NCBI GenBank assembly: GCA_021812385.1
Contig: JAKANO010000016.1
Coordinates: 1 to 64,000, forward strand
Reading direction: 5' to 3'
From: Pseudomonadota bacterium
Lineage (GTDB): Bacteria > Pseudomonadota > Gammaproteobacteria > Burkholderiales > Thiobacteraceae
Length of the DNA stretch: 64,000 nucleotides
The notes below the pieces were generated by a model, which was given only the letters and a program-made list of their open reading frames with translations, had not been told where the DNA came from and searched no databases. Both the position numbers and the translations under genes were made by a program. This document shows positions 12,422 to 23,785 of the stretch, in pieces (the first letter of the stretch is position 1; each line of letters begins with the position of its first letter).

Positions 12422-12856
12422 ATGGCGCTCGTTGAAAAATCGGTATTGGTTGGGTACTCCACGCAGCAGATGTTCGATCTGGTGGATCAGATAGAAGACT
12501 ATCCGCAATTCCTGCCTTGGTGCGGTGGAACCAGCATTAAAATCCGCCAAGATTCCTTGGTGGTTGCAACGATTCAAATTGATTATCTGCAGCTCAAGCA
12601 AAGTTTTACCACGGAGAATACCAGCCAAGCACCGCATACAATCCAGATGCGTTTGCACGAAGGCCCCTTTCAACAGCTGGATGGCCTATGGCGGTTTACG
12701 GAACTCAATCAAGAGGCGTGCAAAGTGGATTTGCGCTTGCATTATGAATTTTCCAGTAAATTGATAGAAAGTTTAGTCAATCCTGTTTTTAGTTTAATTG
12801 CGGGTACCCTGGTAGATGCGTTTGTCGCGCGCGCGGAGAAAATATATGGCGGATGA
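12422..12856 (+). CDS. ratA: RatA/UPF0083-type SRPBCC (polyketide cyclase/START-like) protein
   Basis: [34 protein letters not shown]; adjacent to rnfH and smpB. Confidence 0.9.
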   Translation: MALVEKSVLVGYSTQQMFDLVDQIEDYPQFLPWCGGTSIKIRQDSLVVATIQIDYLQLKQSFTTENTSQAPHTIQMRLHEGPFQQLDGLWRFTELNQEACKVDLRLHYEFSSKLIESLVNPVFSLIAGTLVDAFVARAEKIYGG

Positions 12857-13169
12857 GATACAAGTTGAAGTAGCTTACGCGCTTCCTGAACAGCAAATCA
12901 TTTTGACACTCAAAATTTCAGCAGGCGCCACGGTGGAAGATGCGATCAAGCTTTCGGGAATATTGGAACGTTTTCCCGAGATTCAGTTGGCGCAGGCCAA
13001 AGTCGGAATTTTTTCTAAATTGACCAAACTGGATAGCGTATTGCGCGACAAAGACCGTGTGGAAATTTACCGTCCTTTGATTGCAGACCCTAAGGAAGTA
13101 CGGCGCAAGCGTGCAGAAGAAGGAAAGGTGATGAAAAAAGGCGGAGGAGAAATGCCGGCTGAGGTTTAG
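12846..13169 (+). CDS. rnfH: RnfH family (RatB-like) ubiquitin-fold protein
   Basis: [30 protein letters not shown]...[16 protein letters not shown]. Confidence 0.92.
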   Translation: MADEIQVEVAYALPEQQIILTLKISAGATVEDAIKLSGILERFPEIQLAQAKVGIFSKLTKLDSVLRDKDRVEIYRPLIADPKEVRRKRAEEGKVMKKGGGEMPAEV

Positions 13170-13172
13170 TGC

Positions 13173-13625
13173 TTATTGGCACCATTCTGTGACGGCTTTT
13201 CGTGCCTTTTCTATGGCTGCGGCGCGTTGTGTCGCATCCATATAGCTACGCCCGGTTTTTTCATCATAAGTATAAGCGGGTGCGATGCTTTCAAGCTGAC
13301 TGAGATTTTGTTTGGCCTTTTCACAGTTGTCGCGTTTCGTTTTAGCGTCCTGAGCTTCTTTTTGTCTTTTGGCTTCACTTTCAGCCGCGCTTGCTTGGCG
13401 TTTCTTGTATTCGAGTTCTTTTTCTTGCCAACTTTTTGCAGCCTCTGGGTTAGTGCTCGTGGCAGGCCGATTCGGGATTTCTAGGGTTGCTTCGGATTTG
13501 GTTTTGCCGCTGGCAGGCTGGTCGGAATAATGCACCTTGCCTTGTTCGTCCACCCATTTAAATAGCTCTGCATTTACTGGCGTTGCACTCAGTAACAAGA
13601 CGGTTAAGCCTAACAGCGTTTTCAA
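13173..13625 (-). CDS. DUF4124 domain-containing periplasmic protein (start uncertain; TTG at 13625 favoured because the longer ORF runs through a terminator hairpin)
   Basis: Signal peptide then ELFKWVDEQGKVHYSDQP, typical of DUF4124. Confidence 0.8.
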   Translation of the reverse strand: MKTLLGLTVLLLSATPVNAELFKWVDEQGKVHYSDQPASGKTKSEATLEIPNRPATSTNPEAAKSWQEKELEYKKRQASAAESEAKRQKEAQDAKTKRDNCEKAKQNLSQLESIAPAYTYDEKTGRSYMDATQRAAAIEKARKAVTEWCQ

Positions 13626-13644
13626 TGACGGGACTCCAAACAAA

Positions 13645-13672
13645 CAGGCCATCTTGCGATGGCCTGTTTTAT
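13645..13672 (-). terminator. Terminator hairpin downstream of the small lipoprotein gene
   Basis: AAACAGGCCATC-GCAA-GATGGCCTGTTT on the minus strand. Confidence 0.7.
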
Positions 13673-13679
13673 TAATCAC

Positions 13680-14006
13680 TTAAAATTCGCCTATTTTCTC
13701 AATAGGATATTTCTTTTGCTCAAGCCCGAGTTTGGCGTGAGCGCTTGCGGCTTTTGCAAGTTTGATAGTGGCTGCGCTATCGCCCTTAGCGGCTGCTGCT
13801 TTGGCGTTTTTCAGTTCGTCTGCTGCGGTTGTCCATAACGCACCGGCTTTATGTGCATCTTTCACATCGGCTTCAGCCCAAGATAAGGCAATCTTCGCTT
13901 CATCGTTGAGCTCTGCTTTGGCAGCAGCAGGCGGGGTGGTTTGACAAGCGCTTAAGCTTAAAGAAAGCAAGCCGGCAGCAACAACAGCAAGAAGTGACTT
14001 TTGCAT
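13680..14006 (-). CDS. Small lipoprotein, Ala/Lys-rich
   Basis: Lipobox LSLSAC followed by helical Ala/Lys-rich mature region. Confidence 0.75.
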   Translation of the reverse strand: MQKSLLAVVAAGLLSLSLSACQTTPPAAAKAELNDEAKIALSWAEADVKDAHKAGALWTTAADELKNAKAAAAKGDSAATIKLAKAASAHAKLGLEQKKYPIEKIGEF

Positions 14007-14121
14007 TGTGTAATTCTCCTTTGGTTGGGGTGGCAGTTTTAATAACTAAAAAATATTATCAGCCCTAGACCAAAACATACCTGTTTCAGCTAAATTCGTC
14101 AATTCTTTAACGGAGGCTTGA

Positions 14122-15666
<1,545 letters not shown>

Positions 15667-15753
15667 AGACTGATCCCACGGCGGCGCTGAAATCCAAAGA
15701 AAATCCCTTCTTTGATTTTTGCGCCGTTGTTTTTTTACGGGTAACAAATCAAT

Positions 15754-17319
15754 ATGGCTCACGACAAAATCCTTATCCTCGATTTCGGTTCTCAATATAC
15801 CCAGCTCATTGCGCGCCGCGTGCGCGAAGCCAGCGTTTATTGCGAACTGCATCCGAATGACGTCACCGAACAGTTCATTCGCGACTTCAACCCCAAGGGC
15901 ATCATCCTCTCCGGCGGGCCATCTTCCGTCTACGAAGAAGAAACGCCGCGTGCGCCGGATTGTGTCTTCACCATGGGTGTGCCAGTGTTGGGCATTTGCT
16001 ATGGCATGCAGACCATGGCGGCGCAATTGGGCGGCCAGGTAGAGAGCGCGGCGAAACGTGAATTCGGTTACGCCGAAGTGCGCGCGCGCGGCCATTCAGC
16101 ATTGTTGCGCGATATTCAAGATCGCGCCAACGAAGAAGGCCATGCCTTCCTCGACGTGTGGATGAGCCACGGCGATAAAGTCACTGCGATGCCGTCGGGT
16201 TTCAAGGTGATTGCCGACAACGCCGCCACGCCGATTGCCGGCATGGCGGATGAGGCGCGGCATTTCTACGGCGTGCAGTTTCACCCGGAAGTCACGCATA
16301 CACTGCAAGGCAAGGCGCTGATCCAGCGCTTCGTGCACGATATCTGCGGCTGCGGCAGCGATTGGAATATGCCGGACTACGTGGAAGAAGCCATTGGTAA
16401 AGTGCGCTCCGAAGTCGGCGCGGATGAAGTCATTCTCGGTCTCTCAGGCGGTGTCGATTCCTCGGTGGTGGCGGCCTTATTGCACCGCGCCATCGGCACG
16501 CAACTCACCTGCGTGTTTGTCGACAACGGCTTGCTGCGGCTCAACGAGGCCGAGCAAGTGATGGAAACCTTCGCCAAAAATTTGGGCGTCAAAGTCATCC
16601 ATGTCGATGCGACGAGCGAATTCATGACCCCGCTCACCGGCGTGACCGATCCGGAGCAAAAGCGCAAAATCATCGGCCGCGAATTTGTCGAGGTATTCCA
16701 GCACGAAGCCGCGAAATTGCCGAATGCAAAATGGTTGGCGCAAGGCACCATCTATCCGGATGTGATCGAATCCGCCAGCGCAAAAACCAAGAAAGCGCAC
16801 ACCATCAAATCGCATCACAATGTCGGCGGCCTGCCGGAGTCGCTGCACTTGAAGCTCTTGGAACCGCTGCGTGAATTATTTAAAGACGAGGTGCGCGAAC
16901 TCGGCGTCGCCTTGGGCTTACCGCACGACATGGTGTATCGCCACCCTTTCCCCGGGCCGGGTTTGGGCGTGCGCATTCTGGGCGAGGTGAAGAAGGAATA
17001 TGCCGACTTATTGCGCCGCGCCGATGCAATCTTCATCGAAGAGCTGCGCGCCTCCGGCTGGTACGAGAAAACCTCGCAAGCCTTCGCGGTGTTCCTGCCG
17101 GTGAAATCGGTGGGGGTGATGGGCGACGGCCGTACTTACGATTACGTGGTTGCCTTGCGCGCCGTACAAACGCAAGACTTCATGACCGCCCATTGGGCCG
17201 AGCTGCCGTATACCTTGCTGGGTAAAGTCTCGAATCGCATCATCAACGAAGTGCGCGGCATTAACCGCGTCGTCTATGACATCTCCGGCAAGCCGCCGGC
17301 GACGATTGAGTGGGAATAA
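15754..17319 (+). CDS. guaA: GMP synthase (glutamine-hydrolysing)
   Basis: GATase GICYGMQ, PP-loop [10 protein letters not shown]-terminal dimerisation domain. Confidence 0.98.
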   Translation: MAHDKILILDFGSQYTQLIARRVREASVYCELHPNDVTEQFIRDFNPKGIILSGGPSSVYEEETPRAPDCVFTMGVPVLGICYGMQTMAAQLGGQVESAAKREFGYAEVRARGHSALLRDIQDRANEEGHAFLDVWMSHGDKVTAMPSGFKVIADNAATPIAGMADEARHFYGVQFHPEVTHTLQGKALIQRFVHDICGCGSDWNMPDYVEEAIGKVRSEVGADEVILGLSGGVDSSVVAALLHRAIGTQLTCVFVDNGLLRLNEAEQVMETFAKNLGVKVIHVDATSEFMTPLTGVTDPEQKRKIIGREFVEVFQHEAAKLPNAKWLAQGTIYPDVIESASAKTKKAHTIKSHHNVGGLPESLHLKLLEPLRELFKDEVRELGVALGLPHDMVYRHPFPGPGLGVRILGEVKKEYADLLRRADAIFIEELRASGWYEKTSQAFAVFLPVKSVGVMGDGRTYDYVVALRAVQTQDFMTAHWAELPYTLLGKVSNRIINEVRGINRVVYDISGKPPATIEWE

Positions 17320-17327
17320 GTAAAGGG

Positions 17328-17372
17328 AGCAAGGGATAATCCTGGCGTTTGGCTTATCCCTTGTTGCTCAAC
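17328..17372. terminator. Stem-loop between convergent guaA and phosphohexomutase
   Basis: GAGCAAGGGATAA ... TTATCCCTTGTTGCTC inverted repeat; no strong T-tract. Confidence 0.5.
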
Positions 17373-17376
17373 ATCG

Positions 17377-18753
17377 CTAAAACGGCAAAGCGAGCGTTGG
17401 CGCTACTTCCTTAATCACGCGCCGGAAATCATCCTGAATCCGCTTCAACGCCTCGGTATTGTCCGCTTCGAAACGCAGCACGATGACAGGCGTGGTGTTG
17501 GAAGGACGCGCCAAGCCGAAACCATCCGGGTATTCCACGCGCAAGCCATCCAGCGTAATCACTTCATCTGCGCCGGTGAATTTTGCGGTTTGCTGTAGTT
17601 TGTTCATCAGCGTGTAGTGCTCGCCCTCGGGCATCGTAATATTCAGCTCGGGCGTGTTCACGGTATCGGGCAGGCCATGTAGGGTGGCGTTGATGTCGGC
17701 TTGCTTGGAGAGGTATTCGAGCATGCGCGCACCGGCGTACAGGCCGTCGTCGAAGCCATACCAGCGCTCCTTGAAAAAGATATGGCCGCTCATTTCGCCG
17801 GCGAGCAGGGCGCCGGTTTCTTTCATTTTGGCTTTAATGAACGAGTGGCCGGTTTTCCATAGCGTAGGTTTGCCGCCGCGCTCGCGAATCCAGCCGAACA
17901 GCTTGCGCGTCGATTTCACGTCGAAAATAATTTCCGCGCCGGGATTGCGCGAGAGCACGTCGGCGGCGAACAGCATGAGTTGGCGGTCGGGGAAAATAAT
18001 GCGCCCGTCTTTGGTCACGATGCCCAAACGATCGCCGTCGCCATCGAAGGCCAGGCCGATCTCGGCATCGCTGGATTTAAGCTTGGCAATCAGGTCTTGC
18101 AGATTTTTCGGTTGCGAAGGATCGGGGTGATGGTTGGGAAAATTTCCGTCCACTTCGCAAAACAGCTCGCTCACTTCGCAGCCCATTTTCTTGAATAGGG
18201 TCGGGGCATAGGCACCAGCCACGCCATTGCCGGCGTCGATGGCGATCTTCATGGGGCGGCTCAGCTTGACGTCCGAAACGATGCGCTCGATGTAGGTTTT
18301 GGCAATGTCTTGTTGCGCGTAACTGCCGTTGCCGTGGCTCAGGTCGTTTTTTTCTAAACGCTCGCGTAGGCCTTGAATGATTTCGCCCGCCAGCGTTTCG
18401 CCGCCCAATACCATTTTCAAGCCGTTGTAGTCGGGCGGATTATGGCTGCCGGTGACCATCACCGCCGAGTTGGTTTTGAGCGCATACGCGGCGAAATACG
18501 TCATGGGTGTTGCCACCATGCCCACATCGATGACGTTGATGCCGGCCTTCTGAATGCCGCGGGCTAAAGCTTGCGAGAGTTCGGGGCCGGAGAGTCGGCC
18601 ATCGCGGCCGATCACAATCGTATGCTGCTTGCGCGCAACGGCTTCGGAGCCGATGGCATGGCCAATGGCTTCAACAATTTCCGCCGTGAAGGTTTTGCCG
18701 ACGATGCCGCGAATATCATAGGCTTTGAAGATTTCTTTGGGATAGCTGCTCAT
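17377..18753 (-). CDS. Phosphomannomutase/phosphoglucomutase
   Basis: FKAYDIRGIVG, TGSHNPPDYNG, FDGDGDRLG motifs. Confidence 0.95.
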   Translation of the reverse strand: MSSYPKEIFKAYDIRGIVGKTFTAEIVEAIGHAIGSEAVARKQHTIVIGRDGRLSGPELSQALARGIQKAGINVIDVGMVATPMTYFAAYALKTNSAVMVTGSHNPPDYNGLKMVLGGETLAGEIIQGLRERLEKNDLSHGNGSYAQQDIAKTYIERIVSDVKLSRPMKIAIDAGNGVAGAYAPTLFKKMGCEVSELFCEVDGNFPNHHPDPSQPKNLQDLIAKLKSSDAEIGLAFDGDGDRLGIVTKDGRIIFPDRQLMLFAADVLSRNPGAEIIFDVKSTRKLFGWIRERGGKPTLWKTGHSFIKAKMKETGALLAGEMSGHIFFKERWYGFDDGLYAGARMLEYLSKQADINATLHGLPDTVNTPELNITMPEGEHYTLMNKLQQTAKFTGADEVITLDGLRVEYPDGFGLARPSNTTPVIVLRFEADNTEALKRIQDDFRRVIKEVAPTLALPF

Positions 18754-18802
18754 TCATCAGTCCTTGTTGGTGTTTATGGGATTATGCCGGGAATAGCGCA
18801 AA

Positions 18803-19768
18803 TCAACCATCTTGCTGTTGGGTGAAGAAACTCAAAACGCGCTTGGGCAGCCAATTCAGCTTGCCGGGAAAAGGGCCGCTGACAAACCCGACATGCCCTC
18901 CCTGTTGCGTGAGGTCGAGCGTGATGTGCGGACTCAGCAGGGCTTGTTCCAGATAAGTGCCGGCAGGCAGGAAGGGGTCGTTATGCGCATGTACGATCAG
19001 CGTGGGAACCGCAATCGAATTGAGCCAAGGCTTGCTGCTGGCGCGCAGCCAATAGTCATCGGCATTACGATAGCCATGCATCGGCGCAGTATAGAGATCA
19101 TCGAAAGCATGCAGGGTGTTAGCGGCGCGCAAAGCCTGCGGGGTAATCGGCAGCCGGTGGGCATGAATTTTTTCTTGGGTCTTGCGGCGCAAGGTGCGCA
19201 AGAAGTGCCGAGTGTAGCTGTAGCGATTAAAACCCTGATCGAGACGCGCGCCGGCATTGGCCAAATCTACCGGGGCGGAAATCGCGGCGGCAGCCGCTAG
19301 GATTTGCTGCGCTTCGAGCCCGGACTCCCCTAGAAATTTGAGCAAAGCATTGGCGCCGAGCGAGATGCCGACTGCGTACAGCGGCTGTGAATTCGCTTGT
19401 GTTTTCAGGTGGGTTAAAACCATGTTGACTTCGGCGCTGTCGCCGGAGTGATAAGCGCGCGCCAAGCGATTGGGCGAACCGGAACAACCACGAAAATTAA
19501 CCGCTACGCCACGCCAACCATGTTGGCGCAAGGTATCCATCATAGCCAGCGCATAGTGGCCTTGCGAGCTGCCTTCCAGACCATGAAATAAGACGAGTAG
19601 TGGCTTATCAGGTGCGCCATCAACCCAATCCAAATCCAGAAAATCGCCATCCGCCAATTCCCAGCGTTCACGCCGATAGATCACCCGCGGTTTAGGCGCA
19701 AACAAGGAAGCGTAAATGGTTTGCAGATGCCCGCCGGGAAGCCACCAGGGGGCGCGGAAAGGCGTCAT
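18803..19768 (-). CDS. Alpha/beta hydrolase, YheT family
   Basis: FHGLEGSSQGHYA, NFRGCSGSPNR, GISLGANALLK motifs. Confidence 0.9.
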   Translation of the reverse strand: MTPFRAPWWLPGGHLQTIYASLFAPKPRVIYRRERWELADGDFLDLDWVDGAPDKPLLVLFHGLEGSSQGHYALAMMDTLRQHGWRGVAVNFRGCSGSPNRLARAYHSGDSAEVNMVLTHLKTQANSQPLYAVGISLGANALLKFLGESGLEAQQILAAAAAISAPVDLANAGARLDQGFNRYSYTRHFLRTLRRKTQEKIHAHRLPITPQALRAANTLHAFDDLYTAPMHGYRNADDYWLRASSKPWLNSIAVPTLIVHAHNDPFLPAGTYLEQALLSPHITLDLTQQGGHVGFVSGPFPGKLNWLPKRVLSFFTQQQDG

Positions 19769-19770
19769 GG

Positions 19771-20178
19771 TTAATGTAAGGCTTGGTTGCTATGGTCTAT
19801 CTCAGCCGACGGCGCGGGGCTGGCATGATGCGTGAGCATGCGCCAGCCATGTGCGCCCATGCGATAGATATTGGTAGAAACGATGGGCGCAACGCGTTTG
19901 CCGCTGCCGACTTCGATGTTCTCGTTGACAATCAGGGCGACAAGGTCGTCTTGAGCATAGCGCTGGAGAGCCTCGACCGAAATGCGCATGTCCACGCCGC
20001 CGGTGAAAATCTCGCGCCAGCCATGCGTGACCGCATCGTGGCCGTGCAGTGCCGGCGCCATGGGATGGATGCACAGGATGTCATCGCTGGTATCCCAAAC
20101 GCGCATCATCGCATCGAGGTCGTTTTGCTCGAAAGCATGGTAAAACGCGAGTTGCGCTTCTTCTGGAGTTGTAAACAA
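19771..20178 (-). CDS. NTF2-like/SnoaL-type protein
   Basis: AQLAFYHAFEQNDLDAMMRVW..HP, typical YybH/NTF2-like fold signature. Confidence 0.8.
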   Translation of the reverse strand: MFTTPEEAQLAFYHAFEQNDLDAMMRVWDTSDDILCIHPMAPALHGHDAVTHGWREIFTGGVDMRISVEALQRYAQDDLVALIVNENIEVGSGKRVAPIVSTNIYRMGAHGWRMLTHHASPAPSAEIDHSNQALH

Positions 20179-20283
20179 TATGGGCTCACTGGAGGTTAGA
20201 AATACGCTAGGCGATGGAAGGGATCAATACTATAATGGATATGTATGTCCATTTATCGTAGCCTCTACAGATAGAGCCGCAGT

Positions 20284-21654
20284 ATGACACTTCCCATCGC
20301 ACTCTTAGAAAAATATAGTCAGCCGGGCCCGCGCTATACCTCGTACCCGACTGCCCCCTATTTTACGGAGGGCTTCGGCGAAAGGGAATGGCGCGATGAA
20401 TTGGCGCAAAGCCAGTTGGCAGGACGCGATCTTTCGCTGTATGTGCATATCCCGTTCTGCGACACCCTGTGCTACTACTGCGGCTGCAATATGGTCGCCA
20501 CCAAGGACTACAACAAGGCCAGCCATTATCTCGGCTATTTGTTGCGCGAAATCGATTTGCTGGCCGATTGCGCCGGCCAAGGCCGCACGGTACGGCAATT
20601 GCATTGGGGCGGGGGCACGCCGACCTACTTGCATCCCGATGATATTGCGCGTTTGGCCCGGCATCTCGGTAGCCGCTTTGCCTTTGCAACGGATATCGAA
20701 GCCGGTTGCGAGGTCGATCCACGTGAATTGACCCAAGCCCATGTCGTGGCATTGCGCGCGGCGGGCTTTAATCGCTTGAGTTTAGGTGTGCAGGACTTGG
20801 ACGCAGCCGTGCAGCATGCGGTGAATCGCGTGCAATCCGAGGCGCTGATCCGCCAAGTATTGGGCTGGATGCGCGCAGAAGGCTTCAGCAGCATCAATAT
20901 GGACCTGATGGTGGGCTTGCCGAAACAGACCGTGGCAAGCTTTACCCACACCTTGGATCAAGTCATCGACATGGCGCCGGATCGCCTGGCGGTGTTTGGC
21001 TATGCTCACGTTCCCTGGATGAAGAAGCACCAAAAGTTGATTCAAGAAAGCGACATCCCGAGCTTTGCCGTGCGCCTGGAAATGCAATTGCTGATGCACG
21101 AGAAGTTGGCGCAAGCCGGCTATATCTACATCGGCATGGATCATTTCGCCAAGCCGGACGACGAATTGGTGAAAGCGCAACGCGAAAAAACGCTATATCG
21201 TAATTTCCAAGGCTATACCACGCATAAAAACTGCGACATCTACGCCTTTGGCGCCTCAGCCATTAGCCAAACCGATGAAGTGTATGCGCAGAATTACAAA
21301 CGCTTAGTCGATTACCAAGCGCAGGTGGATGCCGGGCATTTACCGGTGGAGCGCGGTTTGCGCATCACGCGCGACGACAAAATTCGGCGCGATGCGATTT
21401 CCCGTGTCATGTGTGACCTGGCATTGGAGCGCAAACCGTTTGCAGCGCAGTGGGGCATTGAATTCGAGCAATATTTCGCTTCCGCGCTGCATGGGCTCAA
21501 GGTATTAGAGCAAGACGGCCTGGTGCGTACCACGGCAGAGCGCATTGAAGTGACGGAAATAGGGCGCTTTTTCCTGCGCAATATCGCCATGTGTTTCGAT
21601 GCCTATCTGGCCGCGGCAGATCAGGAAAAACCGCGTTATTCGCGCACCATCTAG
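20284..21654 (+). CDS. hemN: Oxygen-independent coproporphyrinogen III oxidase
   Basis: Radical SAM CDTLCYYCGCN motif, GPRYTSYPTA N-terminus. Confidence 0.97.
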   Translation: MTLPIALLEKYSQPGPRYTSYPTAPYFTEGFGEREWRDELAQSQLAGRDLSLYVHIPFCDTLCYYCGCNMVATKDYNKASHYLGYLLREIDLLADCAGQGRTVRQLHWGGGTPTYLHPDDIARLARHLGSRFAFATDIEAGCEVDPRELTQAHVVALRAAGFNRLSLGVQDLDAAVQHAVNRVQSEALIRQVLGWMRAEGFSSINMDLMVGLPKQTVASFTHTLDQVIDMAPDRLAVFGYAHVPWMKKHQKLIQESDIPSFAVRLEMQLLMHEKLAQAGYIYIGMDHFAKPDDELVKAQREKTLYRNFQGYTTHKNCDIYAFGASAISQTDEVYAQNYKRLVDYQAQVDAGHLPVERGLRITRDDKIRRDAISRVMCDLALERKPFAAQWGIEFEQYFASALHGLKVLEQDGLVRTTAERIEVTEIGRFFLRNIAMCFDAYLAAADQEKPRYSRTI

Positions 21655-21824
21655 CTGATTGGCCCCGGCATCATTTGAAAAATATTGACCGATTTAAGGC
21701 TGCCCTTAGATCTTGTTAATGCCGGGAACAAAGCCATATATCAAATTGTCGAGTTTCCTCCGGACTTACAGCGGAGTACACTGTCACATGCTTTGCCGCT
21801 TTTGTACCCATTTTTAACGTAAAT

Positions 21825-22145
21825 ATGGGACACCGCTACCACGTATACGTCATTGAATTGTCTAAAGATGTTCTTTATGAAGGCAAATTCAAGAAAGCCA
21901 ACCCAGATTACGTCACGGGCAAGCCATGCGTTTATGTCGGTATGACGGGATTGGATCCCGATGTGCGTTTCGACAAGCACAAGGCGGGCATCCAGTCTAA
22001 TCGATACGTAAGGGAATTCGGTTTGCGCTTATTGCCGGCGCTGTATGAGGTTTATAACCCAATGCCTTATGACGGTGCGCGCGACATGGAAGTGGAGTTG
22101 GCGATTGGTCTACGGGAAGCAGGTTATGGGGTTTGGCAAGCGTGA
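21825..22145 (+). CDS. GIY-YIG-like hypothetical protein
   Basis: YHVYVIEL..CVYVGMTGLDPDVRFDKHKAG resembles the GIY-YIG core. Confidence 0.65.
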   Translation: MGHRYHVYVIELSKDVLYEGKFKKANPDYVTGKPCVYVGMTGLDPDVRFDKHKAGIQSNRYVREFGLRLLPALYEVYNPMPYDGARDMEVELAIGLREAGYGVWQA

Positions 22146-22233
22146 GTAGGTAGCACGAACAAGCCCCGGCATTGTATTTGGTGTATCTTTATATTAACAA
22201 TTTTGTTTATTTTAGTGGTTTGGTGATGAATCT

Positions 22234-22470
22234 ATGAAAGAAATTCTGCAATACCTAAAAAATCATGGCGAGCAACTCGATACAGAGATTGCTGTAGCTA
22301 CAGGAATATCCCTGACCAACGTGCGCCTGCATGTGACAGAGCTTGCTGCCAAGGGCGAGGTCATGGCGTGCCATTCGATTCGCTTCGATAAGGGCAAGAA
22401 AATCGAGGGAATCAGTTGCCGCTTGGCTGGCTATATACCGCCAGCAGCGCCAGGTAGAAAGTCTAAGTAA
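22234..22470 (+). CDS. Small winged-helix/HTH domain protein
   Basis: MKEILQYLKNHGEQLDTEIAVATGISLTNVRLHVTELAAKGEV, FaeA/ArsR-like HTH pattern. Confidence 0.6.
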   Translation: MKEILQYLKNHGEQLDTEIAVATGISLTNVRLHVTELAAKGEVMACHSIRFDKGKKIEGISCRLAGYIPPAAPGRKSK

Positions 22471-22479
22471 CTGTTGCGC

Positions 22480-23514
22480 TTATTGCGGTCCAGCGGCCGC
22501 TGACTGCTCCAACAGACGTAGCAACTTTTCCAAAATTACGCTTGGCTCCAACTTGCGCAGGCAATCCAAATGCCCCAGCGGGCATTCGCGCTTGAAACAC
22601 GGGCTACATTCCAGATTCAGGCTGACAATGCGAGCTTTCGGCGATAGCGGCGGGGTGAAATCCGGGCTGCTGGAGCCGTAGATCGCGATCAGCGGGCGGT
22701 CTAGCGCGGCGGCTACGTGCATCAAGCCGGAGTCGTTGCTGACGACCGCACTGGCGCAAGAGAGCAAGTCCACCGCTTCATCCAAATTGGTTTTACCGCA
22801 TAGGTTTTGGCACAGGCCATCGCTGTGGCTATTCAGCGCTTCACCCAGCGCCTGGTCTTTGTTGGAGCCGATCAGCCAGATTTGAAAACCTTGGGCATGC
22901 AGCGCTTTTGCCAGCGTGGCGAAATGTTGCTCCGGCCAGCGCTTGGCCGGGCCATATTCCGCACCGGGGCAGAAGGCGATGATCGGCGCCTGGATCGATA
23001 AATTGAGCCGCATCAGGGTGGTATCGCGCTGCTCTGTATTCACACGCAGGGCGGGCGAGGGCAGCGGCCGCGTCAGCGCTTGTTTTTTGGGTTCGGCCAG
23101 GCGCGCGAAGCGCTCGACCATCAGCGGCGTGGCCAATTCATCGAGGGAATGCGTGTCGTTGAGCAGGCCGTAGCGCATTTCGCCGACGAAGCCGGTGCGC
23201 AGCGGGATGCCGGCGAAGAAGGGCAGCAATGCCGATTTGAGCGAATTGGGGAGAACCAAGGCTTGGTCGTAGCCGCGTGCGCGCAGTTGCCGCGCGGAAT
23301 GCCAGCGGTCGCGCAAGCGCACTTGGCCATGGCCGAAAGGGTTGATGATGACTTCGTGCACTTCCGGCATGCGCCGCAACAGCGGGGCGACCCAAGGCGG
23401 GGCGTAGACGTCGATGATGGCATCGGGAAAGCGCTGTTTCAGCCGCATCAGCATTGGCTGCGCCATGACGGTATCGCCAACCCAGGAGGGCGCGATGATG
23501 AGGATTTTTTTCAA
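22480..23514 (-). CDS. waaF: ADP-heptose:LPS heptosyltransferase II
   Basis: KILIIAPSWVGDTVMAQPML, CPGAEYGPAKRWP, NDSGLMHVAAAL. Confidence 0.95.
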   Translation of the reverse strand: MKKILIIAPSWVGDTVMAQPMLMRLKQRFPDAIIDVYAPPWVAPLLRRMPEVHEVIINPFGHGQVRLRDRWHSARQLRARGYDQALVLPNSLKSALLPFFAGIPLRTGFVGEMRYGLLNDTHSLDELATPLMVERFARLAEPKKQALTRPLPSPALRVNTEQRDTTLMRLNLSIQAPIIAFCPGAEYGPAKRWPEQHFATLAKALHAQGFQIWLIGSNKDQALGEALNSHSDGLCQNLCGKTNLDEAVDLLSCASAVVSNDSGLMHVAAALDRPLIAIYGSSSPDFTPPLSPKARIVSLNLECSPCFKRECPLGHLDCLRKLEPSVILEKLLRLLEQSAAAGPQ

Positions 23515-23569
23515 GGTCGAAGAGTTGTCGCGGATTAAGTCGGTTGCCCAAGTTTATCCGCATGCAAGC

Positions 23570-23785
23570 TTAATGATGCGATGCGCAAGGCCCGCCCTTG
23601 AGTTTGTACAGGGTGCCGCAGTAGGGGCACAGCGCTTCGCCGGTTTTCTCGATGGGCAGGTAGACGCGCGGGTGCGCGTTCCACAACAGCATGTCCGGCA
23701 TCGGGCAGTGCAGCGGCAGGTCGGTCGCACTCACTTCGATGCTGCGTTGCTGGTTTTCCTTGAGCTCGCTCATGGGGCCTCTCAA
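23570..23785 (-). CDS. Small zinc-finger (CHCC-type) protein
   Basis: LPLHCP..HPRVYLPIE..G.A.CPYCGTLY. Confidence 0.85.
   Translation of the reverse strand: MRGPMSELKENQQRSIEVSATDLPLHCPMPDMLLWNAHPRVYLPIEKTGEALCPYCGTLYKLKGGPCASHH

Noticed and set aside
20179-20283. FNR box upstream of hemN
   Set aside because: No TTGAT-N4-ATCAA match; only an isolated ATCAA half-site at 20222.
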